Below, in pieces: positions 30,910 through 39,325 of a stretch of DNA of 64,000 bases. Positions within the stretch are counted from its first letter, which is position 1. Each line of letters starts with the position of its first letter. Below the pieces are notes generated by a model, which saw only the letters and a list, made by a program, of their open reading frames with translations, searched no databases and was not told the DNA's origin. Made by a program: the position numbers and the translations under genes. The stretch comes from Mycoplasmopsis alligatoris A21JP2 (lineage in GTDB: Bacteria > Bacillota_I > Bacilli_A > Mycoplasmatales > Metamycoplasmataceae): NCBI RefSeq assembly GCF_000178375.1, contig NZ_ADNC01000027.1, forward strand, positions 1 through 64,000, in the 5' to 3' direction.

Positions 30910-31839
30910 TTATTTACTAACCAATTTTAAATAAGCACATTGTGTAATCATTGCACCATTATCAGTGGCATATTTAAGTTCAGGTATTATAGTGTTTTTA
31001 AATAATTTTACAAATTCACTTCTTAAATAAGTGTTGGCACTTACTCCTCCACCTAAAATTAAAGTTTCTATATTATGCTTGTTTATAGCTATTTTAGTTT
31101 TGTTTATCAAGTAATCAACTGCAGTTTTTTGAAAACTTGCTGCTACTTGTTCTTTATTAATTTCAATATTTTTTTGAGTATTATTATTTACATAGTTTAA
31201 AACTTGACTCTTTAACCCACTAAATGAAAAATCTAGTTCGTTTTGAGTATGAGGTTGAGTGAATTTTATATATTTCCCTTGATAGTTTTCAAAAATTTTA
31301 TCAATTATAGGTCCGCCTGGAAAACCTAGCTTAGTTCTAGAAGATACTTTATCAAAAACTTCTCCAACTGCATCATCTAATGTTTCTCCTAATATCTCTA
31401 TTTCATAGACATTTTTGGCTAAAAGTAATTGTGTATGTCCACCTGAAACTAGTAAACATAGAGCAGGGAATTTTACTTTATTGTTAATTGTCGCAGAAAA
31501 TAGGTGTCCTTCTAAATGGTCAACAGGGACAAGAGGTTTATTTAATGCAATTGATAAAGCACTCGCAAATAAAAAACCTATTTGTAAAGCACCTATTAAA
31601 CCTGGCTTTTCGGTAAAAGCAATATAATCTAATTTTGATAAATTATATTTTTTATTAAATTTATCAAAAATAATTGCAATATTATTAACATGCTCTCTTG
31701 ATGCTAATTCCGGTACAGTTCCCCCGAATTTTTTAAAAATTTCAATTTGAGAAATGCTTATCATTTCTAAAATTTTGCCGTCTTCTAAAAGCGCAAAAGA
31801 AGTATCGTCATGGCTAGATTCTATTCCTAAAATCAACAT
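30910..31839 (-). CDS. tsaD: tRNA threonylcarbamoyladenosine transferase TsaD
   Basis: A 309-residue Kae1/Gcp protein that transfers the threonylcarbamoyl group to A37 of ANN-decoding tRNAs. It carries LGIESSHDDT at the N-terminus, the metal-binding DHLEGH (HxxxH) near residue 110, VSGGHTQLLL, and GGGVSANTYLR. It overlaps tsaB by one base (TAATG). Slightly short at the C-terminus relative to the ~335-residue family norm. Confidence 0.95.
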   Translation of the reverse strand: MLILGIESSHDDTSFALLEDGKILEMISISQIEIFKKFGGTVPELASREHVNNIAIIFDKFNKKYNLSKLDYIAFTEKPGLIGALQIGFLFASALSIALNKPLVPVDHLEGHLFSATINNKVKFPALCLLVSGGHTQLLLAKNVYEIEILGETLDDAVGEVFDKVSSRTKLGFPGGPIIDKIFENYQGKYIKFTQPHTQNELDFSFSGLKSQVLNYVNNNTQKNIEINKEQVAASFQKTAVDYLINKTKIAINKHNIETLILGGGVSANTYLRSEFVKLFKNTIIPELKYATDNGAMITQCAYLKLVSK

Positions 31840-32384
31840 TATTTAATACCTCCTAGTTGCGGTTTTTTTATATATAAAGGTTGTATTTTTAGCAAATCAT
31901 TTGCTTCTATTTTTTTAAAAACTTTTAAGTATTTGGCTCAATCATTTTCTACTTTTATATAATCAACTTTCATTACTTCTAAGTTTGAATCACTAAGAAC
32001 ATTTATAGTTTTTTTAGTTTTATCATAGTAATAAATTGCATTTCCTTGAGCGTCTAAAGTTAAATAATTTTCTTCTTTTTGTAATTCTAAAATATCAAAT
32101 GAATTGCATACATAAATTGGCTTGTTAAACACCATTGCAAAAGTTCTTAAAAAAACTAATGATGATCTTATCCCGGTAAAAAAACCTGGTCCAATATTTG
32201 TGTAATATTCCTCTATTAATGCAGGAATTAAGTTATTTTTTTCTAATAATTCTTTATAAGAGTCAACGATTAAATTGACTTTTTTCTTATATCCAAAATA
32301 ACAAATTTTGTCAACTATTTCATTATTATTGTTTATTAAAAATAAAATAAAATCCTCAGAAGCTGTATCTAAAAACACTTTCAT
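31839..32384 (-). CDS. tsaB: TsaB, TsaD partner in t6A synthesis
   Basis: A 181-residue ASKHA-fold protein. It begins MKVFLDTASEDF, with GPGFFTGIRSSLVFLRTFAM as the conserved TsaB block. It forms the t6A complex with TsaD and TsaE. The C-terminal half is divergent, as in other mollicutes. It uses an AGAGG ribosome site that lies inside the end of tsaE; its ATG overlaps the tsaE stop by one base, so all three are coupled. One Trp is TGA. Confidence 0.85.
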
Positions 32385-32782
32385 TATTTAACCTCTACAA
32401 TCTTATATACGTGTAAATCATCTTTTAAAGTTACATTCATTTTGATAAAATTTTTGAAATTATAATTAGATAAATTTGCTCATTCAATAGCTACAATATT
32501 ATCTTCAAAAAAGTCTTCAAATTCCTCTAAATCACCTTTATAACTATATAAATCAATATGAACAAGTCCTTCATAATTTTTCATATAGTTAAAACTTGGT
32601 GAATTTATATTTTCTTTTATACCTATAAGTAAGCCTAATTCTTTAACTAGCGCAGTTTTTCCAGCACCTAAATCACCATTCATAAGTAAAAATTGATGTT
32701 TTTTAATTACAGGTAAAAATTGCTTTGCAAAAAGCTTTAGTTCATCTAAATTTTTACATACAATTTCTTGATTTTTTAACAT
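32384..32782 (-). CDS. tsaE: TsaE, ATPase of t6A synthesis
   Basis: A 132-residue P-loop ATPase that regenerates the TsaB-TsaD complex. Walker A GDLGAGKTALVKELG, then NSPSFNYMKNY and HIDLYSYKGDLEEFEDFFE, are the family blocks. The start is set at 32782 (MLKNQEIV); an upstream in-frame ATG at 32833 would precede the TATAAT and is unlikely. Translation probably begins at or next to the transcript end (TATAAT 7 nt before ATG). First gene of the tsaE-tsaB-tsaD-HAD unit. Confidence 0.88.
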
Positions 32783-32789
32783 ATTTGTA

Positions 32790-32795
32790 ATTATA
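32790..32795 (-). promoter_or_regulatory. -10 box of tsaE operon
   Basis: TATAAT, then TACAAAT, then ATG (minus strand): 7-nt gap, no Shine-Dalgarno. Confidence 0.5.
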
Positions 32796-32873
32796 TATTT
32801 ATTTAAAAATAAAATAATTAAATATATTTCCATATTGTTTTTTTGCTCAAAATTATTTTAAAAAATTATTGTT

Positions 32874-32879
32874 TATAAT
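32874..32879 (+). promoter_or_regulatory. -10 box of gpmI
   Basis: TATAAT about 30 nt before the gpmI ATG, with AAAGGAG between: a conventional leader. Confidence 0.45.
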
Positions 32880-32910
32880 TATCGTTAATAGTAAAACTAA
32901 AGGAGAAATT

Positions 32911-34416
32911 ATGAAAAAAGTAGTTTTAATAGTTATTGACGGATTAGGGTTAAGAAAAGAAAAACAAGGTAATGGTTTTGCATTAGCACAAACACCTACC
33001 TTTAACGAACTTTTTAGCAAATATCCAAATTCAATTATTCAAGCCTCAGGTCAATACGTTGGATTACCTGAAGGACAAATGGGAAACTCTGAAGTAGGAC
33101 ACTTAAATATAGGTGCTGGAACTATTGTTTATACAGGTTTATCATTAATCAAAAAAGCTCTTGAAGATGGTAGTTATGCAAAAAATGAAGCATTCTTAAA
33201 AGCCTTTGAACATGCTAAAAAAGAAAATTCAACACTACATTTAATGGGTCTATTAAGTCCAGGTGGAGTGCACTCATTAGAAGATCACTTATTTGCACTT
33301 TTGGATGCAGCATCAAATTTTGGACTTAAAAAAGTTTCGGTTCATGTATTTGGAGATGGTAGAGATGTTGCTCCTAAATCTATTAAAGAATCAATGGAAA
33401 AATTAGAAGCATTAACAAATAAATATGGATTTAAAATAGCTTCAGTTGGTGGTCGTTTCTATGCAATGGATAGAGATAAAATGTTTGATAGAGTTGAAAA
33501 AAATTATGATGCTATTTTAGGATTTAGTGACAAAAAATATTCTAGTGCTGTCGAATACGTAAATGAACAATATGCAAACAATGTTACTGATGAATTTTTT
33601 GAACCAGCAATTAATGCTACATGTTCAAAAGAATATTTTGTAAAAGATAAAGATGCAATTATTTTCTTTAACTTTAGACCTGATAGAGCGAGACAATTAA
33701 GTCACTTATTCATAAGTTCAAATTTATATGACTTTAAACCAAAACATCAAGTTAAAATTCCAGTTTTTGTTTCAATGATGAAATACGAAGGAATGAATAC
33801 AATAGTTGCTTTTGATGAGATGAAAATTACTCATCCAATTGGAAAAGTATTGGAATTAGCTAACAAAAAACAACTAAGAGTAGCCGAAACTCAAAAATAT
33901 GCACACGTTACATTTTTTATGGACGGTGGAAATGATGTTGAGTATAAAAATTCAAAAAGAATAATGGTTGATTCATTAAAGGTTGAATCTTATGCAACTG
34001 CTCCACAAATGTCTGCAAAAGGAATAACAGATGAATTAATTAAAAATGCTCTTGATTTTGATGTAACAATTATGAATTATGCAAATCCAGATATGGTTGG
34101 GCACACTGGTGATCTAAAAGCAACAATTCAAGCAGTTACTTACTTAGACGAACAAATAAAAAGAGTAGTTGAATGAGCTAATAAAAATGACGTAACTGTC
34201 TTTATTACAGCCGATCATGGAAATGCAGAAATTACTGAAGATGAAAAAGGTAATCCAGCAACAAAACATACATCTAGTCCAGTTATGTTAATATGTACAG
34301 ATAAAAACGTTAAATTAAAAGATGGAAAACTAGCAAATATTGCTCCAACCGTTTTAGATTATATTGGAGTTAAAAAACCTACACAAATGAACGAAGATTC
34401 TCTTTTAGTAAAATAA
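32911..34416 (+). CDS. gpmI: cofactor-independent phosphoglycerate mutase
   Basis: A 501-residue alkaline-phosphatase-superfamily enzyme of glycolysis (3-phosphoglycerate to 2-phosphoglycerate). It has VIDGLGLR (metal Asp), GQMGNSEVGHLNIGAG with the catalytic Ser near residue 60, HVFGDGRDVAPKS, NFRPDRARQLSH and the second metal cluster TADHGNAE. A TGA Trp occurs near 34174. The start at 32911 follows AAAGGAG; upstream in-frame codons are non-homologous. With eno at 49537 it gives two consecutive glycolytic steps in this window. Confidence 0.96.
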
Positions 34417-34423
34417 TAAAATT

Positions 34424-34456
34424 AAAAACACAAGTTTTAAAAACCTGTGTTTTTTT
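34424..34456. terminator. bidirectional terminator after gpmI
   Basis: AAAACACAAG / CCTGTGTTTT stem (one mismatch) with T run on one side and A run on the other, between convergent genes. Confidence 0.75.
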
Positions 34457-34859
34457 ATAAAGCTTTTTTTGAATTGTTTGAACTAATAACTATTAATCAA
34501 ATCAACGAGACTATTCATAATAGTGGAAAAATTACTCCAATAGTATATTTTACAGCGTCAATTTTTACACCTAAAGTTACTACTGGAACAACTAAAGGTC
34601 CGATAAGAGAAATTAATATGAGAATCGCCAAAATAGGCTGTTTTACTCTAAAACAATAAACTACAAATTGTATAAAAAATACAATTAATATTATTCCTAA
34701 AATTAGTAATATAAGTCCTGTAACTATTTGAAAAATTAAATTTGAAAATTCTTCTTTGTAATTAATTTGAAATATATTAGCAACATTATTTCAAATTGTC
34801 AAAACAATAGACAATATTAAAATAAAAATGGCTCTGTTTCTAACTCTTAAATGATTCAT
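34455..34859 (-). CDS. small membrane protein, unknown function
   Basis: A 134-residue protein (MNHLRVRNRA...) with three hydrophobic segments at roughly 10-22, 38-63 and 76-123, and a short polar tail ending SKKAL. Three TGA Trp codons break it up under the standard code, so it is easily missed. The ATG at 34857-34859 follows GGAGAATGA; the ATG four bases earlier runs into a stop after seven codons. It follows dnaJ on the same strand by 37 nt and may be read with it. No family recognised. Confidence 0.6.
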
Positions 34860-34896
34860 TCATTCTCCTTTTTTTACATAACTAAATAATACAATA

Positions 34897-36015
34897 TTAT
34901 TTTTCTTTTAAAACTTGATTTACATATGTAGTATTTGTTGTATCTTTTATAGAATGTGAAGAACTTAAAATTTTATTAATATCACTATTTGATAAAGTAG
35001 GAGGAATAATAATTCTAAGTTTTAATTTTAAATCACCAGATGTTCTAGTTCCTTTAACACCTTTTCCAATAAGTTTGATTACCATTGTATCCATGTAAGA
35101 TCTTTTTAATTTGATTTTTTCTAATCCTGAAGGAGTTGGTACATTTACAACATTTTCACTTAGTACATCTAAAAATGAAACTGGAAAATCTAAATATACA
35201 TCATTTCTATCACGAGTGTAATATTTATGCTCTTTTACAATGATTTTTATGTATAAATCACCAACTGCATTCCCTTGCCCTGGCCCACCAAAACCTGTTA
35301 ACTTTAAACTTGTTCCAGTAACTACACCAGCTGGAATAGTAACAGACATTTTCTTAATTGATTTAATGAATTTTTTACCATCACAAGATTTACATTTTTT
35401 AGTAACTTTTTTTCCTGAACCATTACATTTTTTACATGTTTCACGACTTTGAGCATCACCAAAAAATGTTCTTCTTATATAGTATGTTGATCCTTTTCCA
35501 TTACAATCTGAACAAGTTGAAAAGTCAGCACTTGATTCAGCACCTGAACCACCACAATGTAAGCAAAGCTCGTATTTTTCAAAATTATCTTTATAAACTG
35601 TTCCATTAACTGAGTCAATAAAGGTAATTATTTTAGTCATTTGATAATCTTGTCCAACATCTCTTTGTGATGAAAAACCTGATGATTCTGAACTACCACC
35701 AAAGTTAAAAATGTCTTGGAAAAAATCACTAAATCCTCCAGAAAATCCTTCAAAAGGATTACCTGAAAAGCCTTGCCCAGCATTTGCAGAATTGTAATTT
35801 TCAGATGAACCATATTTATCATAGTGACTTCTTTTTGTTTCGTCTGAAAGAACTTCATAAGCTTCATTTATTTCTCTCATTTTTTCATCACTGGTTCCAT
35901 CTTTGACTTTATCAGGGTGATATTGCATAGCTAATTTTCTATATGCACTTTTAATTGTTTTTGTATCGGCTTTTTTGTCGACACCTAAAATTTCATAATA
36001 AGTTTTCTTGCTCAT
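34897..36015 (-). CDS. dnaJ: chaperone DnaJ (Hsp40)
   Basis: A 372-residue co-chaperone of DnaK. J domain at residues 1-70 with HPD at 33-35; Gly/Phe-rich linker at about 75-115; four zinc-binding repeats CLHCGGSG, CSDCNGKG, CKKCNGSG and CKSCDGK; then the substrate-binding C-terminal domain. Full class I DnaJ. There is no Shine-Dalgarno; TAAAAT is 9 nt before the ATG and overlaps a degenerate CIRCE repeat, implying heat-shock control by HrcA. Confidence 0.96.
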   Translation of the reverse strand: MSKKTYYEILGVDKKADTKTIKSAYRKLAMQYHPDKVKDGTSDEKMREINEAYEVLSDETKRSHYDKYGSSENYNSANAGQGFSGNPFEGFSGGFSDFFQDIFNFGGSSESSGFSSQRDVGQDYQMTKIITFIDSVNGTVYKDNFEKYELCLHCGGSGAESSADFSTCSDCNGKGSTYYIRRTFFGDAQSRETCKKCNGSGKKVTKKCKSCDGKKFIKSIKKMSVTIPAGVVTGTSLKLTGFGGPGQGNAVGDLYIKIIVKEHKYYTRDRNDVYLDFPVSFLDVLSENVVNVPTPSGLEKIKLKRSYMDTMVIKLIGKGVKGTRTSGDLKLKLRIIIPPTLSNSDINKILSSSHSIKDTTNTTYVNQVLKEK

Positions 36016-36024
36016 AATAAATAT

Positions 36025-36054
36025 ATTTTAGCATAAAGTGCTTTAAATTGCTAA
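36025..36054 (-). promoter_or_regulatory. dnaJ promoter with degenerate CIRCE (HrcA) operator
   Basis: TTAGCA (36028-36033) and TGCTAA (36049-36054) are separated by exactly 15 nt, the spacing of the outer parts of CIRCE (TTAGCACTC-N9-GAGTGCTAA). The inner three bases of each arm have drifted. The right arm (minus-strand sense) runs into the TAAAAT -10 box at 36025-36030. Confidence 0.6.
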
Positions 36055-36068
36055 AATTAAATAATTCA

Positions 36069-36096
36069 AAAACGCCTATGTTCAAGACGTTTTAGT
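36069..36096 (-). terminator. possible terminator after the metallopeptidase gene
   Basis: Minus strand AAAACG, imperfect inner pairs, CGTTTTTG; a weak stem about 75 nt past the stop. Confidence 0.35.
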
Positions 36097-36171
36097 AAAA
36101 AGTGTTTTTAATCATTCTAATTTTATAGTTTTCTTTCAATAATAAAAATTTCTTAAGAAATTAATAAGAAT

Positions 36172-36861
36172 TTAAAGCACAACTCCCTTATTAAGTTTTA
36201 TTTTTAATAACTTGTGATTGGGACAATACTTAAAAAGCATTTCATAAAATAACTTAGAGTGATTAGGATGAACATAATGGCATAGCTCATGTGTCGCTAA
36301 AAATCTAATAATTTCATCAGGAAATGGATAAACGTTAATATTGTAAGTTATATGATTCTTTCTATGTTGTGCATGATAAGTTCTTGAAGTTTTAAGAGAA
36401 ATTGTATGTTCTGGAATATTCATTATTTTTTCCATTTCTCTTTGGATTAGTTTACATTTTTCAAGTAATTTTATTTTAATTCAATCCATTAAAGTTTCGG
36501 AAACTTTACTTAAATTTTTAAGAAATATTTTTTCTAAAAATTCATCTTTTTTGAAGATTAAAATAAAGTTGTTTTCAATTTTATAGTTTAACTTTTCGCC
36601 TAATAAGAAAAAATAATCAGGATAAATTACTCTTACGTTTTCAGTAATAAATCCTGGGTTTTCTAAAATTATTTTTACTTCTTTATTTGCTGCTGATTCT
36701 ATCTCTTTATCTGTTGTGTTTTTAAACTTAGTAATAAAAAAAGTATTTTGATTAAAACGCACACTAACTTTGCCCTCATATTGTGTTCAGTCTTTGAATA
36801 TTACTTGAAATTTTGTATTATGAAGTTTCTCTAAGTTCAAAATTGCTATTGGCGTTTTCAT
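36172..36861 (-). CDS. YgjP/DUF45-like zinc metallopeptidase
   Basis: A 229-residue protein. The C-terminal HELCHYVHPNHSKLFYEML is the YgjP-type (DUF45, M48-like) zinc site: HExxH with a downstream His and Trp/Phe-rich helix. Upstream, a strand reading NHITYNINVYPFPDEIIRFLA precedes it as in that family. The N-terminal half is a beta-rich region. Catalysis is inferred from the motif only; substrates of this family are not known. TATAAT 6 nt before the ATG, no Shine-Dalgarno. Confidence 0.78.
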
Positions 36862-36867
36862 GTTTTA

Positions 36868-36873
36868 ATTATA
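36868..36873 (-). promoter_or_regulatory. -10 box, leaderless promoter of the metallopeptidase gene
   Basis: TATAAT, then TAAAAC, then ATG (minus strand): 6-nt gap. It overlaps the A-run flank of the terminator at 36877-36900. Confidence 0.55.
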
Positions 36874-36876
36874 AAA

Positions 36877-36902
36877 AAAATAATCACTTTTGATTATTTT
36901 TA
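36877..36902 (-). terminator. terminator of the ECF S-component gene
   Basis: AAAATAATCA / TGATTATTTT perfect stem with a 4-nt loop, then T run on the minus strand. Confidence 0.75.
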
Positions 36903-37466
36903 TCAAGTTATTTTATGTTCTTTTAAGTCTAATTCTTTGTTTCTAAAGTACTTAACAGCTGGTCATAGAGCGCCAACAACTATTGCACTGAATGCTACCT
37001 CTACAATAAAGTTTAATCAAATTAAAATAATTCAAGCTTTTAGATTTGTTAATCAAGAAATAGGTGCTACAGAATGGTGTATAAATAAAAAGACAGTAAC
37101 TAATAAAGTATTGAATACAGGACATAAAATCCCTAAAACAACTGCTTTATAAATATTTGGTTTACCTAATAATTTATAAAACAAGTAAACTAATAATCCA
37201 ACTAAAATTCTAGGTAAAACTGATAAATCAGGATATATAAAAGTTGGTTCTCCAAACACTATAGAAGCTATTAAAGATCCTATACCAAAAGTTAATCCGG
37301 CTGTAAAAGCTCCTATAAAGCCCATATGAAGAGTTGCAACTACAACAATAAAAGGAATTGTTGAAATATGTATTACTCCAATTTTTATATATCCCAATCA
37401 TGGGACAAGACTCATCATCATTATTAATGCTACATAAATAGCACAGTAAGTTATTTTTTTAATCAT
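36900..37466 (-). CDS. ECF transporter S component-like membrane protein
   Basis: A 188-residue protein with about six hydrophobic segments. It has a short N-terminal span followed by PWLGYIKIGVIHISTIPF (typical S-component loop after helix 1), HMGFIGAFTAGLTFGIGSLIAS, and LPRILVGLLVYLFYKLL, a pattern seen in pantothenate/folate/riboflavin-type S components (ECF vitamin uptake). The ligand is unknown; the divergent neighbour is a pantothenate-kinase-like gene, which makes pantothenate an attractive guess but no more. The start at 37466 follows GAGAGG. Confidence 0.7.
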
Positions 37467-37519
37467 TATGCCTCTCAATAAAGTATTTTATAATAAAATA
37501 TTTTTATTAGGATTAGAAA

Positions 37520-38281
37520 ATGAAAAAAAATAATGAAAAATTTTTAACTATTGATATTGGAAATTCATACATTAAAATGGCTGTTTTTGGTCAAAATGTA
37601 GAACTTTTAGAGTATTCTGTTTTTCCAACAAAATTACAAAGCATCAAACAAATAACAAAAACTATTGAGTCTTATAAAAAACTTGAAATTAAACAAGCTA
37701 TTTTAGGATCTGTTGTTAAGGATTTTGATTTAATAATTCAATCTATTATTAAAGAAAATCTAAAAATTATTCCTTATAAAATAAATCAACAAACAAAATT
37801 TAATTTTGACCAAAATGGCTATGTTGAAAAAGGAATTGGACATGACTTGCTGGCTTTAGCACAATATTCAACTCTCAAAAACAAAAACGCAATAGCTTTT
37901 TCTTTTGGCACTTCATCTGTTGGTTTATTTATAAAAAACAACAAACTTGTTGGCGTTAGCATTGCTGGTGGGCTTGATTCTTCATATGAAACACTTGTTA
38001 AAAAAGCTTCTTTGTTAAACAAAATAGAAATTGATAAAAATTCCATGTTACCCTATGGTACAGATAATAAAGAATGCTTAGAATCTGGCTATCATCATCT
38101 AAGAAATGGTTTTGCTTTAAGTTTTATTAGCTCTTTAGAAAAAGAATTAAATATAGCTCAAACATTTATAGTAGCATCTGGAAATGCAGCTGGTAATTTT
38201 AAAAATAATTACAAAATAAATGTTGATAAATATGCTATTTTAGAAGGTTATTTAAATATTTTGATTACAAATTCAAAATAG
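37520..38281 (+). CDS. coaX: type III pantothenate kinase-like protein
   Basis: A 253-residue ASKHA-fold protein. It has the phosphate loop TIDIGNSYIKMAVF, a GIGHDLLALAQ segment equivalent to the GxDR region, FSFGTSSVGLF for the GTA region, and AGGLDSSYETL for the Gly-rich third motif. CoaX makes 4'-phosphopantothenate for coenzyme A. Two key positions are altered (Leu for Arg in GxDR; Ser-Ser-Val and no following Asp in the GTA motif), so it is a divergent member. The stop TAG is fused to the TATAAA used by cdsA. An AGGA ribosome site precedes the start. Confidence 0.72.
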   Translation: MKKNNEKFLTIDIGNSYIKMAVFGQNVELLEYSVFPTKLQSIKQITKTIESYKKLEIKQAILGSVVKDFDLIIQSIIKENLKIIPYKINQQTKFNFDQNGYVEKGIGHDLLALAQYSTLKNKNAIAFSFGTSSVGLFIKNNKLVGVSIAGGLDSSYETLVKKASLLNKIEIDKNSMLPYGTDNKECLESGYHHLRNGFALSFISSLEKELNIAQTFIVASGNAAGNFKNNYKINVDKYAILEGYLNILITNSK

Positions 38282-38287
38282 TATAAA
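38282..38287 (+). promoter_or_regulatory. candidate -10 box of cdsA
   Basis: TATAAA begins on the base after the coaX stop codon TAG and lies 9 nt before the cdsA ATG; no ribosome site in between. Confidence 0.35.
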
Positions 38288-38296
38288 ATTTGATAT

Positions 38297-39244
38297 ATGT
38301 CTAAATTAAATGAAAAAATGAGCAAAATAAAAAACGACCGGATTATTCCAGCTATTATTTTGTCTTTATTTTTTGGTGGTTTATTTTGCTTTACTATAAT
38401 AGGTGGAAATGCAAATGGCAATTTTGGAACTGTTTCAAGGATAATTTCATACATAATTTTTTCTTTATTATTTGTTTATGTTTCATTTGAACTTTTTAAG
38501 TCATTTAAACTTGCATGATATATTAGTTTGTTTTTGGCTTTTGCTAGCGCTACAGCTTTTGCTCTACCATTTTCACTTATAAGTCAATACATAGATTATA
38601 GTTTAGATCCTGATAATAAATTTTCTATGATAAATGTAGTAACATTTTTATTTGAAGATTATTTAAGTGTTTTAATTCTTTTAGCTGTGTCAATTTTTTA
38701 CTTTTTTTATCAAACTTTTACTATTGAAAATAGAAACATAAAAAACATTTTTATTAAATCCTTAGTTTTATTTATTGCACTTTATATATTATTAATTTCT
38801 TCAAAACAATTAATCTATTCATCAGTTTTTGCTTGACAATATTTTATATTATTTATTGCAGTTAGTATTTGTGCTGATGTAGCAGGTTTTTTTGGAGGAA
38901 AATTCTTTGGTCACAAAATTTTTAGAAAAAAATTAGCCCCAAATATTTCACCTAAAAAAACATGAGAAGGAGCAATAACAGCATTTATTTTAACTTCAAT
39001 ACTAATTGTTAGTGTTGTTGTTTCACTTAACTTATACAATGGAAACATCGCTGTTCAAACTATTGTTAGTTTAACATTACCTATTTTTGCAATATTAGGT
39101 GATTTGACTTTTTCAGCTATAAAACGGATGAATTTGACAAAAGACTTTTCAAAATTATTACTTGGACATGGTGGAATTTTAGATAGATATGATTCAATAA
39201 GTTTTACATTTTTCTTTGGTTTTTTAATGTTGCTTGCAATTTAA
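38297..39244 (+). CDS. cdsA: phosphatidate cytidylyltransferase
   Basis: A 315-residue membrane enzyme making CDP-diacylglycerol. About seven to eight hydrophobic spans, and the signature near the C-terminus: [20 protein letters not shown] followed by ILDRYDS, matching S-x-L-K-R-x4-K-D...PGHGG-x-x-D-R with Leu for Pro. Also [12 protein letters not shown] and SPKKTWEG upstream, both typical. Trp are TGA. It uses phosphatidic acid ultimately derived from the FakA/PlsX acyl-phosphate route. Confidence 0.93.
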
Positions 39245-39313
39245 AATGAAAATAATATATTCACATTATAAAAATAATTGAATGTATTTTTTTTTGTATC
39301 TTTTATTCGTTTG

Positions 39314-39319
39314 TATAAT
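39314..39319 (+). promoter_or_regulatory. -10 box, leaderless promoter of polC
   Basis: TATAAT, then AATAAC, then ATG at 39326: 6-nt gap, no Shine-Dalgarno. Confidence 0.6.
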
Positions 39320-39325
39320 AATAAC

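Noticed and set aside
39278-39325. Upstream ATG extending PolC by 16 residues
   Set aside because: The TATAAT at 39314-39319 lies inside the extension, which has a Phe-rich non-homologous sequence; the start at 39326 fits the leaderless pattern.
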